49,242 nt of DNA from JAWKRB01 sp041389885 (GTDB taxonomy: Bacteria; Myxococcota_A; Polyangia; Polyangiales; Ga0077539). Below, piece after piece: positions 1 to 7,818 of this stretch (within the stretch, counting starts at the first letter, position 1; each line of letters opens with the position of its first letter). The notes beneath the pieces were generated by a model. The model was not told the DNA's origin. It ran no database searches and saw nothing but the letters and a program-made list of their open reading frames with translations. Both the position numbers and the translations under genes were made by a program. The stretch is taken from NCBI GenBank assembly GCA_041389885.1, contig JAWKRB010000047.1:1-49242 (forward strand), written 5' to 3'.

Positions 1-1
1 C

Positions 2-1114
2 TGCCCGATCGCGCCCAACGCGTCTGCCGCGGCGTGCGTCGCGGGGCGCTGCGACGCGGTCTGCGCGGCGGGCTACGGCAACTGCGACGGCGATCAGAGC
101 AACGGCTGCGAGCAGGAGCTCTCGTCGAGCCTGAGCCACTGCGGGCGCTGCGGCAACGTCTGCCCCGCGCGCGCCAACGCGTCGCCCACCTGCGCGGCGG
201 GGCAGTGCGGCGTGAGCTGCAACCCCGGCTTCGGCGACTGCGACCGCGACCCCGCGAACGGGTGCGAGGCGAACCTCAACCTCTCGCTCAGCGCCTGCGG
301 CGCGTGCGGGCGCACCTGCGCGACGCCCAACGCCACGCCCGCCTGCGCGGCCGGGAGCTGCGCGATCGCCGGGTGCAACGCGAACTTCGCCGACTGCGAC
401 CGCAACCCCGCAAACGGCTGCGAGGCCGACCTCCGGAGCGATCCCAACAACTGCGGCGGCTGCGGCGTGCGCGGCACCGAGGTCTGCGACGGCGTCGACA
501 ACGACTGCGACGGCGCCGTCGACGAGGGCTGCCCCACGGCGATCACCGGGCTCACGACCTTCGATTTTCAGAGCCCGACCTACGGCGGCGGCGGCGGCGG
601 GCCCTACGACCTCCAGTGCCCGGCGGGGCAATTCGTCACGGGGGTCCTCGGACGATCGGGCTCGCGCGTCGACGCCTTCGGCCTCGTGTGCGGCACCCCC
701 GTCTTCGTCGAAGACCGCAGCGCGCGGCCCTTTCGCTACCGCGTCGACGTGAACCCCGCGGGCACCGTCGGGCCGGTCGGCGGCGGCGGGGGAGGCCCCT
801 TCCGCTACGACTGCCCCGCGAACAGCCTCGTCATGCGCGTGCAGGGGCGCTCGGGGAGCCTGGTCGACCAGCTCCGCGTCGAGTGCTTTCGCTGGGAGAT
901 CCAGGAGAACGCGGGCGCCTGGCGCGTCGTGCGGAGCCCCGCCACGGGCGGCTCGTCGTACTTCGGCGGCGGCGGCGGCGGGGCCTTCGACTACCTCTGC
1001 CCGTCGACGTCGGCGGGCGTGCCCTCGGCGATGCGTCGCGCCTTCGGGGGCTCGGGGAGCGAGGTCGACCGGGTCGGCGTCTGGTGCACCTGGCCGGTGC
1101 TCACGACCCGCTGA
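2..1114 (+). CDS. Cys-rich MopE-like secreted protein with three Gly-rich C-terminal repeats (5' partial)
   Basis: The reading frame is open from the left edge, so the start and any signal peptide lie outside. The visible 370 residues have two parts. The first half is Cys-rich, with about three repeats of roughly 50 residues built on GF.DCDR.PANGCE and CG.CG..C. It ends in CDGVDNDCDGAVDEGC, the MopE-type putative metal-binding motif (Cu-binding_MopE family). The second half has three copies of a module that begins with a run of six glycines and continues with an aromatic, a Cys-Pro, GRSGS or GGSGS, VD and a final Cys. Such proteins are typically secreted or surface-bound in Myxococcota; binding of metal or sugar is inferred. 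The gene ends convergently and overlaps the next gene by 14 bases. Confidence 0.8.
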   Translation, partial: CPIAPNASAAACVAGRCDAVCAAGYGNCDGDQSNGCEQELSSSLSHCGRCGNVCPARANASPTCAAGQCGVSCNPGFGDCDRDPANGCEANLNLSLSACGACGRTCATPNATPACAAGSCAIAGCNANFADCDRNPANGCEADLRSDPNNCGGCGVRGTEVCDGVDNDCDGAVDEGCPTAITGLTTFDFQSPTYGGGGGGPYDLQCPAGQFVTGVLGRSGSRVDAFGLVCGTPVFVEDRSARPFRYRVDVNPAGTVGPVGGGGGGPFRYDCPANSLVMRVQGRSGSLVDQLRVECFRWEIQENAGAWRVVRSPATGGSSYFGGGGGGAFDYLCPSTSAGVPSAMRRAFGGSGSEVDRVGVWCTWPVLTTR

Positions 1115-2264
1115 GCGCCCGCGCGAGGTCGTCGACGAGGTCGTCGGCGTCCTCGCAGCCCACCGAGAGCCGCACCATCGCCGCGGGGATGCCCAGCCGC
1201 GCCCGGTCCTCGTCGCTCAGCCTCGCCATCGAGGCCGGGAACTGCGCGAGGCTCTCGACGCCGCCCAGGCTCGTCGCCAGCGCGAAGAGCGAGAGGGACT
1301 CCACGAAGCGCCTCGCGCCCTCCACGCCCCCGCGGGGGACCACCGACAGCAGGCCCCCGAAGCCCCGGTGCTGGGCGCGCGCCCACGCGTGCGCGGGGTG
1401 ACCCGGAAGCGACGGGTAGCGCACCGACTCGACGCCAGGGTGCGCGTCGAGAAAGGCCGCGACGCGCTCGGCGCTCTCGTTGATCCTCGCCATGCGCAGC
1501 CCGAGCGTGCGCACGCCCCGGTCGATGAGCCACGCGTCGAAGGGGGACATCACCGGGCCGAGCACCCGCAGCAGGTGCCACGCGGCCTCGACGAAGCCCG
1601 CGCTCCCCGCGATCACGCCCCCCATCGCGTCGCTGTGCCCCCCGAGGTACTTCGTCGCGCTGTGCACCACGACGTCGCAGCCCAGCTCGATCGGGCGGCA
1701 GTTGTAGGGCGTCGCGAGGGTGGCGTCGACGAGGGTGAGCGCGCCCCGCGAGCGCGCGAGGGACGAGACCGCGACGAGGTCGACCAGGTCGAGGGTGGGG
1801 TTCGCCGGGCACTCCACGAAGACCGCGCGGGTCTCGGGGCGCATCGCCCGCGCGAAGTCGTCGACCTCCCAGCCCTCGGCCACGCTCGCGGTGATGCCCA
1901 TGCGCGGCGCGAGGCCGCGGAGAAAGTTCGACACCTCGCCGTAGACCGTGCGCGCGCACACGACGTGCCCGCCCTCGGGGAGCGCGGCCATGAGGGCCAG
2001 GGTGCAGGCCGCCATGCCGCTGCCCACCGCGACGGCGCGCTCGGCGCCCTCGAGGGCGGCCACCCGCGCCTCGAGGGAGGCGGCGTTGGGCGCGCCCAGG
2101 CGGCGGTAGAAGCGCGGCGGCGCGACCTCGGCCGCGAAGGACGCGCCGTGGTCGACGTCATCCCAGCGGAAGGTGGTCGAGAGCTCGAGGCCGCCCCCGA
2201 GCGAGGCGCCGCGAGGCGCGGCGTGGAGGGCTCGGGTCTGAAATCCGCGGGGGTCGTCGGGCAC
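1101..2264 (-). CDS. Cys/Met metabolism PLP-dependent enzyme (cystathionine gamma-synthase/lyase family)
   Basis: This 387-residue protein belongs to the Cys/Met-metabolism fold-type I PLP enzymes, which act on cysteine, homocysteine or methionine derivatives in the cytosol. It has the N-terminal FQTRALHA motif, a phosphate-binding GSGMA near residue 80, the cofactor aspartate in LVDATLATP near 180 and the Schiff-base lysine in SATKYLGGHSD (K205). The GTG start at 2264 was chosen because GAGGA lies 5 bases upstream; an ATG further upstream would add 25 residues with no family similarity. The substrate cannot be decided from sequence: cystathionine gamma-synthase, cystathionine gamma-lyase and methionine gamma-lyase all look like this. 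It is a single gene, divergent from rplY. Confidence 0.85.
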   Translation of the reverse strand: MPDDPRGFQTRALHAAPRGASLGGGLELSTTFRWDDVDHGASFAAEVAPPRFYRRLGAPNAASLEARVAALEGAERAVAVGSGMAACTLALMAALPEGGHVVCARTVYGEVSNFLRGLAPRMGITASVAEGWEVDDFARAMRPETRAVFVECPANPTLDLVDLVAVSSLARSRGALTLVDATLATPYNCRPIELGCDVVVHSATKYLGGHSDAMGGVIAGSAGFVEAAWHLLRVLGPVMSPFDAWLIDRGVRTLGLRMARINESAERVAAFLDAHPGVESVRYPSLPGHPAHAWARAQHRGFGGLLSVVPRGGVEGARRFVESLSLFALATSLGGVESLAQFPASMARLSDEDRARLGIPAAMVRLSVGCEDADDLVDDLARALSGS

Positions 2265-2407
2265 GTGGGTCCTCGCTGCGGGGGAGGGCGGGTGTAGACG
2301 CAGCGGGCCGTAGGGTGTACAAGCCGCGCCCCCTGTCAACCACGGCCGCGAAGGGTCGCGCGAGGTGCGCGTCCCACGAACGGATGGGGAACTGAAGGAG
2401 CATCACC

Positions 2408-3034
2408 ATGAGCAGCACCAGCATCACGATCGTCGCCACCAAGCGCAGCAACCAGGGCAAGGGCCCCTCTCGCCGCACCCGCGCCGAGGGCAAGGTCCCC
2501 GCGATCGTGTACGGGCCGGGCGAGACCGGCGTGCCGATCGCGCTGAGCGGCAAGGACGTGAAGGCGATCCTCAACGCGCCCCTCGGCCGCAACACCGTGG
2601 TCACCCTCGACATCGACGGCGTGCAGTCCCTCGCGATGCTCAAGACCTTCGACCACCACCCGCTCACCCGGCAGGTCACCCACGCCGACTTCTACACCGT
2701 GAAGCTCGACCGCAAGGTCGCGGTGCCCGTGCCCTTTCACCTCGTCGGTCGCGCCCGCGGCGTGGCCATCGACGGCGGCGTGCTGCGGCAGATCTTCCGC
2801 TCCCTCGACGTGGTCTGCACCCCCGACAAGATCCCCGCCAAGATCGAGGCCGACGTCACGGGCCTCGGGCTCGGCGAGTCGCTCCACGTGCGCGACCTCG
2901 TGCTCCCCGAGGGCGTGAGCGTGAAGCTCGACGCCGGCCAGACCATCGCCTCGGTCTTCGCCCCCGAGAAGGAAGAGGTCAAGGCGCCCGAGGCCGCCGC
3001 GGCGAAGGACGCCAAGGCCGCCAAGAAGAAGTGA
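2408..3034 (+). CDS. rplY: 50S ribosomal protein L25/general stress protein Ctc
   Basis: L25 of the longer Ctc type (208 residues) binds 5S rRNA in the large subunit. The N-terminal domain shows the family pattern (RRTRAEGKVPAIVYG near residues 21-35, FDHHPLTRQVTHADFY near 80-95). A second beta-rich domain runs from about 100 to 185, followed by an Ala/Lys/Glu tail. AAGGAG stands 7 bases before the ATG, which fixes the start. It leads a plus-strand run of translation genes, and the rplY-pth order is common in proteobacteria and their relatives. A GC-rich hairpin (3045-3060) follows the stop. Confidence 0.97.
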   Translation: MSSTSITIVATKRSNQGKGPSRRTRAEGKVPAIVYGPGETGVPIALSGKDVKAILNAPLGRNTVVTLDIDGVQSLAMLKTFDHHPLTRQVTHADFYTVKLDRKVAVPVPFHLVGRARGVAIDGGVLRQIFRSLDVVCTPDKIPAKIEADVTGLGLGESLHVRDLVLPEGVSVKLDAGQTIASVFAPEKEEVKAPEAAAAKDAKAAKKK

Positions 3035-3044
3035 TCCCTCGTCG

Positions 3045-3060
3045 CCCCGCCCCCGCGGGG
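3045..3060 (+). terminator. GC hairpin after rplY
   Basis: CCCCGC, a loop of four C, then GCGGGG: six perfect pairs, 10 bases after the rplY stop and 40 before pth. There is no T run, so it may attenuate or protect the transcript rather than end it. pth most likely still shares the rplY transcript. Confidence 0.35.
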
Positions 3061-3099
3061 TGACCGCCTCCCGCCCCTCGCGATACCCCCCGCACCGCC

Positions 3100-3681
3100 A
3101 TGAAGCTCCTCGTCGGCCTCGGCAACCCTGGCGCGCAGTACGCGCGCAACCGCCACAACGTGGGCTTCATGGTCCTCGACCGGCTCCACGCGCGGGGCAT
3201 GGCCTCGGAGTGGCGCGAGAAGTACGTGGGCCTCGCGTCGCGGGTGATCCTCGCCGGGCGCGAGGTCACGCTGCTCAAGCCGCAGACCTTCATGAACCTC
3301 TCCGGCCGCTCCGTGGTCCGCGCGCTCCAGCAGATGGGCGTCGGGATCAAGGACGCGCTGGTGATCCACGACGAGCTCGAGCTCCCCTTCGGCGAGCTGC
3401 GCCCGAAGGTGGGCGGCGGCCACGGCGGTCACAACGGGCTGCGCGACATCACCGCCACCGCGGGCGCCGACTTCGCGCGGCTGCGCGTGGGCATCGGCCG
3501 ACCCGAGCACGGCCCCGTCGACGCCTACGTGCTCTCGGGGTTCTCCAGAGACGAAGCGGCGCAGCTCGACGCGATCCTCGACCGCGCGGCCGACCTCGCC
3601 GAGTCGATGCTCTCCGAGGGGCCCGACGCCGTCGTGGCCCGCGCCGCCGGCGGCAAGAAGCCGGCGCCCAAGAAGAAGTGA
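3100..3681 (+). CDS. pth: Peptidyl-tRNA hydrolase
   Basis: This 193-residue cytosolic enzyme releases peptides from peptidyl-tRNA that drops off stalled ribosomes. The catalytic set is present: N9 in GLGNPG, H19 in RNRHNVGF, and the aspartate in VIHDELELPFG, followed by the conserved GGHGGHNGLRDI segment. The length matches the family (about 190-195). A Lys/Ala-rich tail ends the protein. The ATG lies 65 bases after the rplY stop. Its position next to rplY fits one translation operon. Confidence 0.97.
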   Translation: MKLLVGLGNPGAQYARNRHNVGFMVLDRLHARGMASEWREKYVGLASRVILAGREVTLLKPQTFMNLSGRSVVRALQQMGVGIKDALVIHDELELPFGELRPKVGGGHGGHNGLRDITATAGADFARLRVGIGRPEHGPVDAYVLSGFSRDEAAQLDAILDRAADLAESMLSEGPDAVVARAAGGKKPAPKKK

Positions 3682-3693
3682 GAACCCCGCCCC

Positions 3694-3717
3694 GCCCCCG
3701 TTGCGCGCGGCGGGGGC
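3694..3717 (+). terminator. GC hairpin after pth
   Basis: GCCCCCG and CGGGGGC form seven perfect pairs around a 10-base loop, 12 bases after the pth stop. It separates pth from the rpsF leader. It lacks a strong T run, so termination efficiency is uncertain. Confidence 0.4.
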
Positions 3718-3746
3718 TGCGTGTTAGAGACCGCGCCCCTTCGCGC

Positions 3747-3779
3747 TCGACGCGGAGGCCCTCTGCTCCGCGGCGTCGA
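3747..3779 (+). promoter_or_regulatory. Candidate leader hairpin upstream of rpsF (possible S6:S18 autoregulatory element)
   Basis: TCGACGC (3747-3753) pairs with GCGTCGA (3773-3779), and GGAG (3754-3757) pairs with CTCC (3766-3769). This leaves an asymmetric 3-base bulge on the 3' side next to a CCG. Many bacteria regulate rpsF operons through an S6:S18-binding leader that carries a CCG at a bulge. The placement, 36 bases before the rpsF start, fits that role. The match was found by eye, so this remains a candidate. Confidence 0.35.
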
Positions 3780-3814
3780 TCCGCGGGGCCATTGAAAAGG
3801 CCAGGAGAGACAAC

Positions 3815-4384
3815 ATGACCGTCGACGTTCAGAAGAGCGTGAAGCGGGCCTCGGACTACGAGACCGTGTTCATCGTTCGCCCCGACATCGACGCCGACAC
3901 CAGCGAGAAGATCATCTCTCGCGCGGTGGCGGCGATCGAGCAGACCGGAGGCCGGCTCACCCGCGTGGAGAGCTGGGGCCGCCGCCGCCTCGCGTACCCG
4001 ATCGCCAAGCAGCGCAAGGGCTTCTACCTCTACCTGCGGTACCTCGGGCAGATCGGCACCGTCGCCGAGCTCGAGCGCAACCTCCGTATGATGGACACCG
4101 TGATCCGCCACATGTCGGTGCTCCTCGCGAAGGACATCGACGAGGCCGCGGTGACCGTCGACCCCGAGGAGGTCAAGGTCCGTCGCATCGAGGTCGCCGA
4201 CGCCGAGGACGAGGCCGAGGAGTCGTTCGAGGCCAGCCTCGGTCTCGCCGACGTCGAGCGCTCGTCGCACCACCACGCGCCGCGCGGCGAGTCGCACGCG
4301 CCCGCCGCGTCCGCGGTGGCCGCCGAGGCCACGGAGGACGCCGCCGCGTCCGCCGAGACCCCCACCCCCGTCGGCGACGCCTGA
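3815..4384 (+). CDS. rpsF: 30S ribosomal protein S6 with long acidic C-terminal tail
   Basis: S6 sits in the 30S platform as a dimer with S18. The core occupies about residues 14-110 and is typical: YETVFIVRPD, then GRRRLAYPIAKQRKGFY, then RMMDTVIRHMSVLL. The protein is 189 residues against a usual 95-135. The extra C-terminal part (about 110-189) is rich in Glu, Ala and His with an HHH, and is probably disordered. AGGAGAG lies 6 bases before the ATG. It is the first gene of rpsF-rpsR-rplI, with 17 bases to rpsR. Confidence 0.97.
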   Translation: MTVDVQKSVKRASDYETVFIVRPDIDADTSEKIISRAVAAIEQTGGRLTRVESWGRRRLAYPIAKQRKGFYLYLRYLGQIGTVAELERNLRMMDTVIRHMSVLLAKDIDEAAVTVDPEEVKVRRIEVADAEDEAEESFEASLGLADVERSSHHHAPRGESHAPAASAVAAEATEDAAASAETPTPVGDA

Positions 4385-4401
4385 GCTGAGGAGAGAGTCA
4401 C

Positions 4402-4719
4402 ATGGCACGCTACAACGACCGCAACAACGACCTCCTCGACGAGCGCAGCATCGACGCGGGCGGCGCGGCGGAGATCGCCGCCACCAACCTCGCCGACCGC
4501 CGCCGCGGCGGCCGCAAGAAGATCTGCAAGTTCTGCGCGGAGGCGACCGAGTTCGTCGACTACAAGGACTCGCAGACGCTTCGCTTCTTCCTCACCGACC
4601 GGGGCAAGATCGTGCCCCGTCGCATCTCGGGCAACTGCGCCCGCCACCAGCGGATGCTGACCGGCGCCATCAAGCGCGGTCGGATGATCGCCCTGCTGCC
4701 GTTCACCACGGCCACCTGA
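4402..4719 (+). CDS. rpsR: 30S ribosomal protein S18
   Basis: S18 (105 residues) partners S6 in the 30S platform. The core runs from about residue 30: KKICKFC, then FVDYKDSQTLRFFLTDRGKIVPRRISGNCARHQRMLTGAIKR. The CxxC plus the later Cys and His match the zinc-binding type of S18. The first 30 residues are an Asn/Asp-rich extension. AGGAGAG precedes the ATG. The rplI start follows 10 bases after the stop, so all three genes are probably co-translated. Confidence 0.97.
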   Translation: MARYNDRNNDLLDERSIDAGGAAEIAATNLADRRRGGRKKICKFCAEATEFVDYKDSQTLRFFLTDRGKIVPRRISGNCARHQRMLTGAIKRGRMIALLPFTTAT

Positions 4720-4729
4720 GAGGGACGTC

Positions 4730-5182
4730 ATGGGTAAGGCACTGAATGTGATCCTCCAGCGGGATGTTCCCAAGCTGGGCAAGGGCGGCGAGGTCGTGAA
4801 GGTCGCGGCGGGCTACGCGCGCAACTACCTCCTCCCGCAGGGCTTCGCGCTCCCGGCGAGCGACAACAACGTCGCCCGCTTCGAGCACAACAAGAAGGTC
4901 GCGGCGGAGAAGGCCGCGAAGCTCCGCGCCGACGCGGTGTCCGTGGCCGGGCGCCTGGGCTCCCTCGAGCTCACCATCGCGCGCACCACGGGCTCCGAGG
5001 GCCGCCTCTACGGCTCGGTCACCTCGAAGGACATCGAGGCCGAGCTGAAGTCCAAGGGCTTCGAGATCGACCGCAAGAAGCTCCACGTCGACGCGATCCG
5101 CGCCCTCGGCACCTACGAGGTCACCGTGAAGCTCGCCCCCGAGGTGAGCAGCTCGTTCAAGGTCAACGTCGTCGCCGCCTGA
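4730..5182 (+). CDS. rplI: 50S ribosomal protein L9
   Basis: L9 (150 residues, normal length) binds 23S rRNA through its N-terminal domain. LGKGGEVVKVAAGYARNYLLPQG (about residues 16-38) is the family signature. A long connecting helix rich in Lys/Ala follows, then the C-terminal domain with GSEGRLYGSVTSKDI. It is the last gene of the rpsF operon and is followed by a strong palindrome. Confidence 0.97.
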   Translation: MGKALNVILQRDVPKLGKGGEVVKVAAGYARNYLLPQGFALPASDNNVARFEHNKKVAAEKAAKLRADAVSVAGRLGSLELTIARTTGSEGRLYGSVTSKDIEAELKSKGFEIDRKKLHVDAIRALGTYEVTVKLAPEVSSSFKVNVVAA

Positions 5183-5198
5183 TCCCCTGCGCTTCGCC

Positions 5199-5222
5199 CT
5201 CCCCGCGTCACGACGCGGGGAG
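5199..5222. terminator. Bidirectional terminator-like palindrome between rplI and the radical SAM gene
   Basis: CTCCCCGCGTC and GACGCGGGGAG are perfect 11-base arms around AC. It sits 17 bases after rplI, and the stop codon of the opposite gene (5208-5210) lies inside the stem. It could serve both convergent transcripts. There is no T run on either side. Confidence 0.5.
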
Positions 5223-7325
5223 CGGCTCGAAGCGCCTCCCCCGCAGCCGGTCCTCCGCGAAGCGCGCCATGGCCTCGAAGGCTGAGGCGATGGCGTCATC
5301 GCGCCCCGCGTACGCCTCCGCGACGCCCCGGCACTCCTCCATCATCCTCCGCGTGCGCGCCTCGTTCACGTAGGGGCTGAGGTCTCCGAGGTTGCCCGTC
5401 ATCGGCTCGAGGATCGGCAGCGCCCGCGCGCGGTGCACGAGCTCGGCGAAGGCCGCGAGGTCCCCCGCCACGAGCTGCGACAGCACGCACGACAGCGCCA
5501 GGGTGAACGGGGGGTCGCGCCGATCGCGCAGCGCCACCACCGCGTCGAGGTTCTCGAGCACCTGCGACCACAGGCGCTTGCCCGTCATGCGCTCGTGCAC
5601 CGCGGCGCTGCCGGCGTTGATCGACATGCGCAGCTGCCCCCAGGAGATCCCCGCGTGTCGCTCGACCCAGCGCGGGCGCAGCAGCGTGCCGTTGGTGGTC
5701 ATCGACACCCGCAGCGAGGGGTACCGCCCCGTCGCGAGCTCCTCGAGCAGCCGGTTGAAGGTCACGCTCATGAGCGGCTCCCCCGGACCCACCACCGAGA
5801 GCTGCATCAGCCCGGGGAGCCACCCCATCACCTCGGCGAGCCGCGCCTCCGAGAGCTCACCGAAGGCACCCTGCGGACCCGTGCAGAAGCCGCAGGTGAA
5901 GTTGCAGTGCGCGCTCACCCCGAGGGTGAGCTCCAGCGGCGTGGAAGTGAGCAGGTCCGCCCCCGAGGCGATCTCGTCGAGGAGCCGCCGACGGTTCGCG
6001 GCCACCGAGGGAGAGAGCTGCGCGTCGGGGATGCGAAAGAAGGGCGAGCCCCGCTCCTCCACCCCGAGGATCACCCTGCACGACGCCCGGCACCGCTCGC
6101 TCGCGCCGCCCCCCGCCATCTGCGCGCGCATCTGGCGGTAGAGCGGGCCGTTCCACATCTCCATCAGGGGCCAGTCGTCGCTCGCGACGTCGTAATCCTT
6201 GGCGCGCGCGAGGCGACCCGCGGGGATGAAGCCATCGCGTTGCAGCGCAGCGAGATCGAGCCGCGTGTCGACCCACGCGGGCGCGCAGGGCACCGGGTGG
6301 TGGTTCTTGCTGTAGAGCGTGAGCGTGGTCCACGGCGCCACGCAGAGCCGCGCCGCGAGCTCCTGGGGGAGGTCGTGTCGGCTCGTCTGCGCCCGCGCCA
6401 GCGCCCCGCCGGGACCCAGCGCCACGATCGCCCGCGCCGCCTCGGCGTCGAGGGGGACCATGCGCACCGCGGGGGGCGTCATCGGCGCCTGCACCCGCCA
6501 CTCGCAGCGCCGCGAGAGCGCGCACGCGCCGCAGCGCGAGGGCTCCACCTGCCGCGACGCCGGGCGCTGCTCGTCGGCCCGCGAGACCGGGATCAGGTCG
6601 CGCCGCCAGCCCGCCTCGGGCAGCACGCAGGCGCCGTAGCCCTCCATCTCGTCGATCCACAGCGCCGCGCCGCCGGGGAGCGTCGCCGGCAGCGCCCGCA
6701 GCGCCGCGTCGAGGTCGTCGAGCTCGGACCACGCGTCGGCCACCACCCCGCGGCTCCCGCTCCGCTCGCGGAGGGGGCTCCGCGCCAGCACGATCGGCGC
6801 GCGGTCGCCCAGGCGCGTCGAGACGGCCAGCACGGTCTCCGCCAGCGAGGGCGCCGTGAGCGCGTTGACGGGCACCACGACGTGCACCGGGACCCCTGCG
6901 TCGCAGAGCGATTCGGCGGCGGCGAGCGTGCGCTCCACCAGCTCGCCGCGACCGGTCCACGCGGCGACCTTCTCGGCGTCGACGCCAGGGAGCATGAGGC
7001 GCACGAGGTCGACCCCGAGCCCGACGAGCCAGGCCACCCGGGCGGGCGTGTCGAGCGAGAGCGCGTGGCCGTCGACCTCCACCCGCGCGCCCTCGCGGGA
7101 CCGCGCCCAGCGAACCCAGCGCGGGAGCGTCGGGTCGGCGAGGGGATCTCCCCCTTCGAGGCGCACCGTCAGGTCAGACACGTCGGGGAGGGGCGGCGGA
7201 TCGCGCTCGGGCGAGGGCTGGTCCGGGGCGCGGCAGTGCTCGCACCACGGGCACGAGAGCTCGCAGCGGCCCACGGTGCCCACCGGGAGCACGTAGCGCG
7301 GGGGCGATCGGAGGGGAGTGGTCAT
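5208..7325 (-). CDS. Double radical SAM protein with SPASM-like middle
   Basis: This 705-residue protein has two CxxxC..C clusters of the radical SAM type: C21/C25/C28 (CELSCPWC, with an extra C31) and C474/C478/C481 (CNFTCGFC). Between them lie further Cys groups that could bind auxiliary Fe-S clusters: CGAC plus Cys (265-274), C328-C347 in a CVAPW segment like SPASM domains, and C412/C416. The second half keeps GPGEPL and TTNGTLL, as in SPASM-type peptide-modifying or oxidoreductase-activating enzymes. The ATG at 7325 was chosen over a GTG 12 codons upstream. No precursor peptide or partner gene is adjacent, so the substrate is unknown. Confidence 0.8.
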   Translation of the reverse strand: MTTPLRSPPRYVLPVGTVGRCELSCPWCEHCRAPDQPSPERDPPPLPDVSDLTVRLEGGDPLADPTLPRWVRWARSREGARVEVDGHALSLDTPARVAWLVGLGVDLVRLMLPGVDAEKVAAWTGRGELVERTLAAAESLCDAGVPVHVVVPVNALTAPSLAETVLAVSTRLGDRAPIVLARSPLRERSGSRGVVADAWSELDDLDAALRALPATLPGGAALWIDEMEGYGACVLPEAGWRRDLIPVSRADEQRPASRQVEPSRCGACALSRRCEWRVQAPMTPPAVRMVPLDAEAARAIVALGPGGALARAQTSRHDLPQELAARLCVAPWTTLTLYSKNHHPVPCAPAWVDTRLDLAALQRDGFIPAGRLARAKDYDVASDDWPLMEMWNGPLYRQMRAQMAGGGASERCRASCRVILGVEERGSPFFRIPDAQLSPSVAANRRRLLDEIASGADLLTSTPLELTLGVSAHCNFTCGFCTGPQGAFGELSEARLAEVMGWLPGLMQLSVVGPGEPLMSVTFNRLLEELATGRYPSLRVSMTTNGTLLRPRWVERHAGISWGQLRMSINAGSAAVHERMTGKRLWSQVLENLDAVVALRDRRDPPFTLALSCVLSQLVAGDLAAFAELVHRARALPILEPMTGNLGDLSPYVNEARTRRMMEECRGVAEAYAGRDDAIASAFEAMARFAEDRLRGRRFEPLPAS

Positions 7326-7399
7326 CGCGCCGCCCCAGTCTCGCACGCCGCCGCCCACCACGCGCCAAGGACGAGGCCCGCTGGCGTATCCTCACCGCC

Positions 7400-7786
7400 A
7401 TGCAGACCCTCGCACCCTGTCCTGGCTGCGCGAGACACCTCCGCGTCGACGCCCCCCGCTGCCCCTTCTGCGACGCGCCGACGCTCGGGCTCACCCCCCT
7501 CGGGTTCGACGCCGACGCCGCGCCGCCCCGGGTGCGCTTCGCGGCGCTCGCCCTCGGCGCGACGCTCTCCCTCACCGGGTGCCCCACGGCGGCGGTCTAC
7601 GGCGGCCCCCCGGTGCCCCCGCAGCCGGTGCGGGTCGACGCGGGCGCGGCCTTCGCGCCGACTCCCGCGTACGGGCTCCCGCCGTCCCCAGAGCTTCCTC
7701 CCGAGGCCCAGCGCCCGCCGCCCGCGCCCGCTCCGGGCCTCGAGGGCACCGTCGTGCCAGCCTATGGCGTGCCTCCGCGACCCTGA
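7400..7786 (+). CDS. Small zinc-ribbon protein with hydrophobic segment and Pro-rich tail
   Basis: A 128-residue protein of unknown function. The N-terminus holds two Cys pairs (CPGC and CPFC, residues 8-26), a short zinc ribbon. A hydrophobic stretch follows (about 48-66, ending LTGC), then a Pro/Ala-rich tail to the end. The hydrophobic segment with its Cys looks like a lipobox, but it is too far from the N-terminus for a classical signal peptide, so a single membrane anchor is more likely, with the ribbon in the cytoplasm. It is divergent from the radical SAM gene and 32 bases upstream of the next gene, probably one transcript. Confidence 0.6.
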   Translation: MQTLAPCPGCARHLRVDAPRCPFCDAPTLGLTPLGFDADAAPPRVRFAALALGATLSLTGCPTAAVYGGPPVPPQPVRVDAGAAFAPTPAYGLPPSPELPPEAQRPPPAPAPGLEGTVVPAYGVPPRP

Positions 7787-7818
7787 CGACGCGACGCACC
7801 CCCACGAGAGCGCACCGC

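Noticed and set aside
5185..5207. A biosynthetic precursor peptide next to the radical SAM gene
   Set aside because: The gaps on both sides of the gene (25 and 74 bases) are too short, and the flanking small gene encodes a zinc-ribbon membrane protein rather than a precursor peptide.
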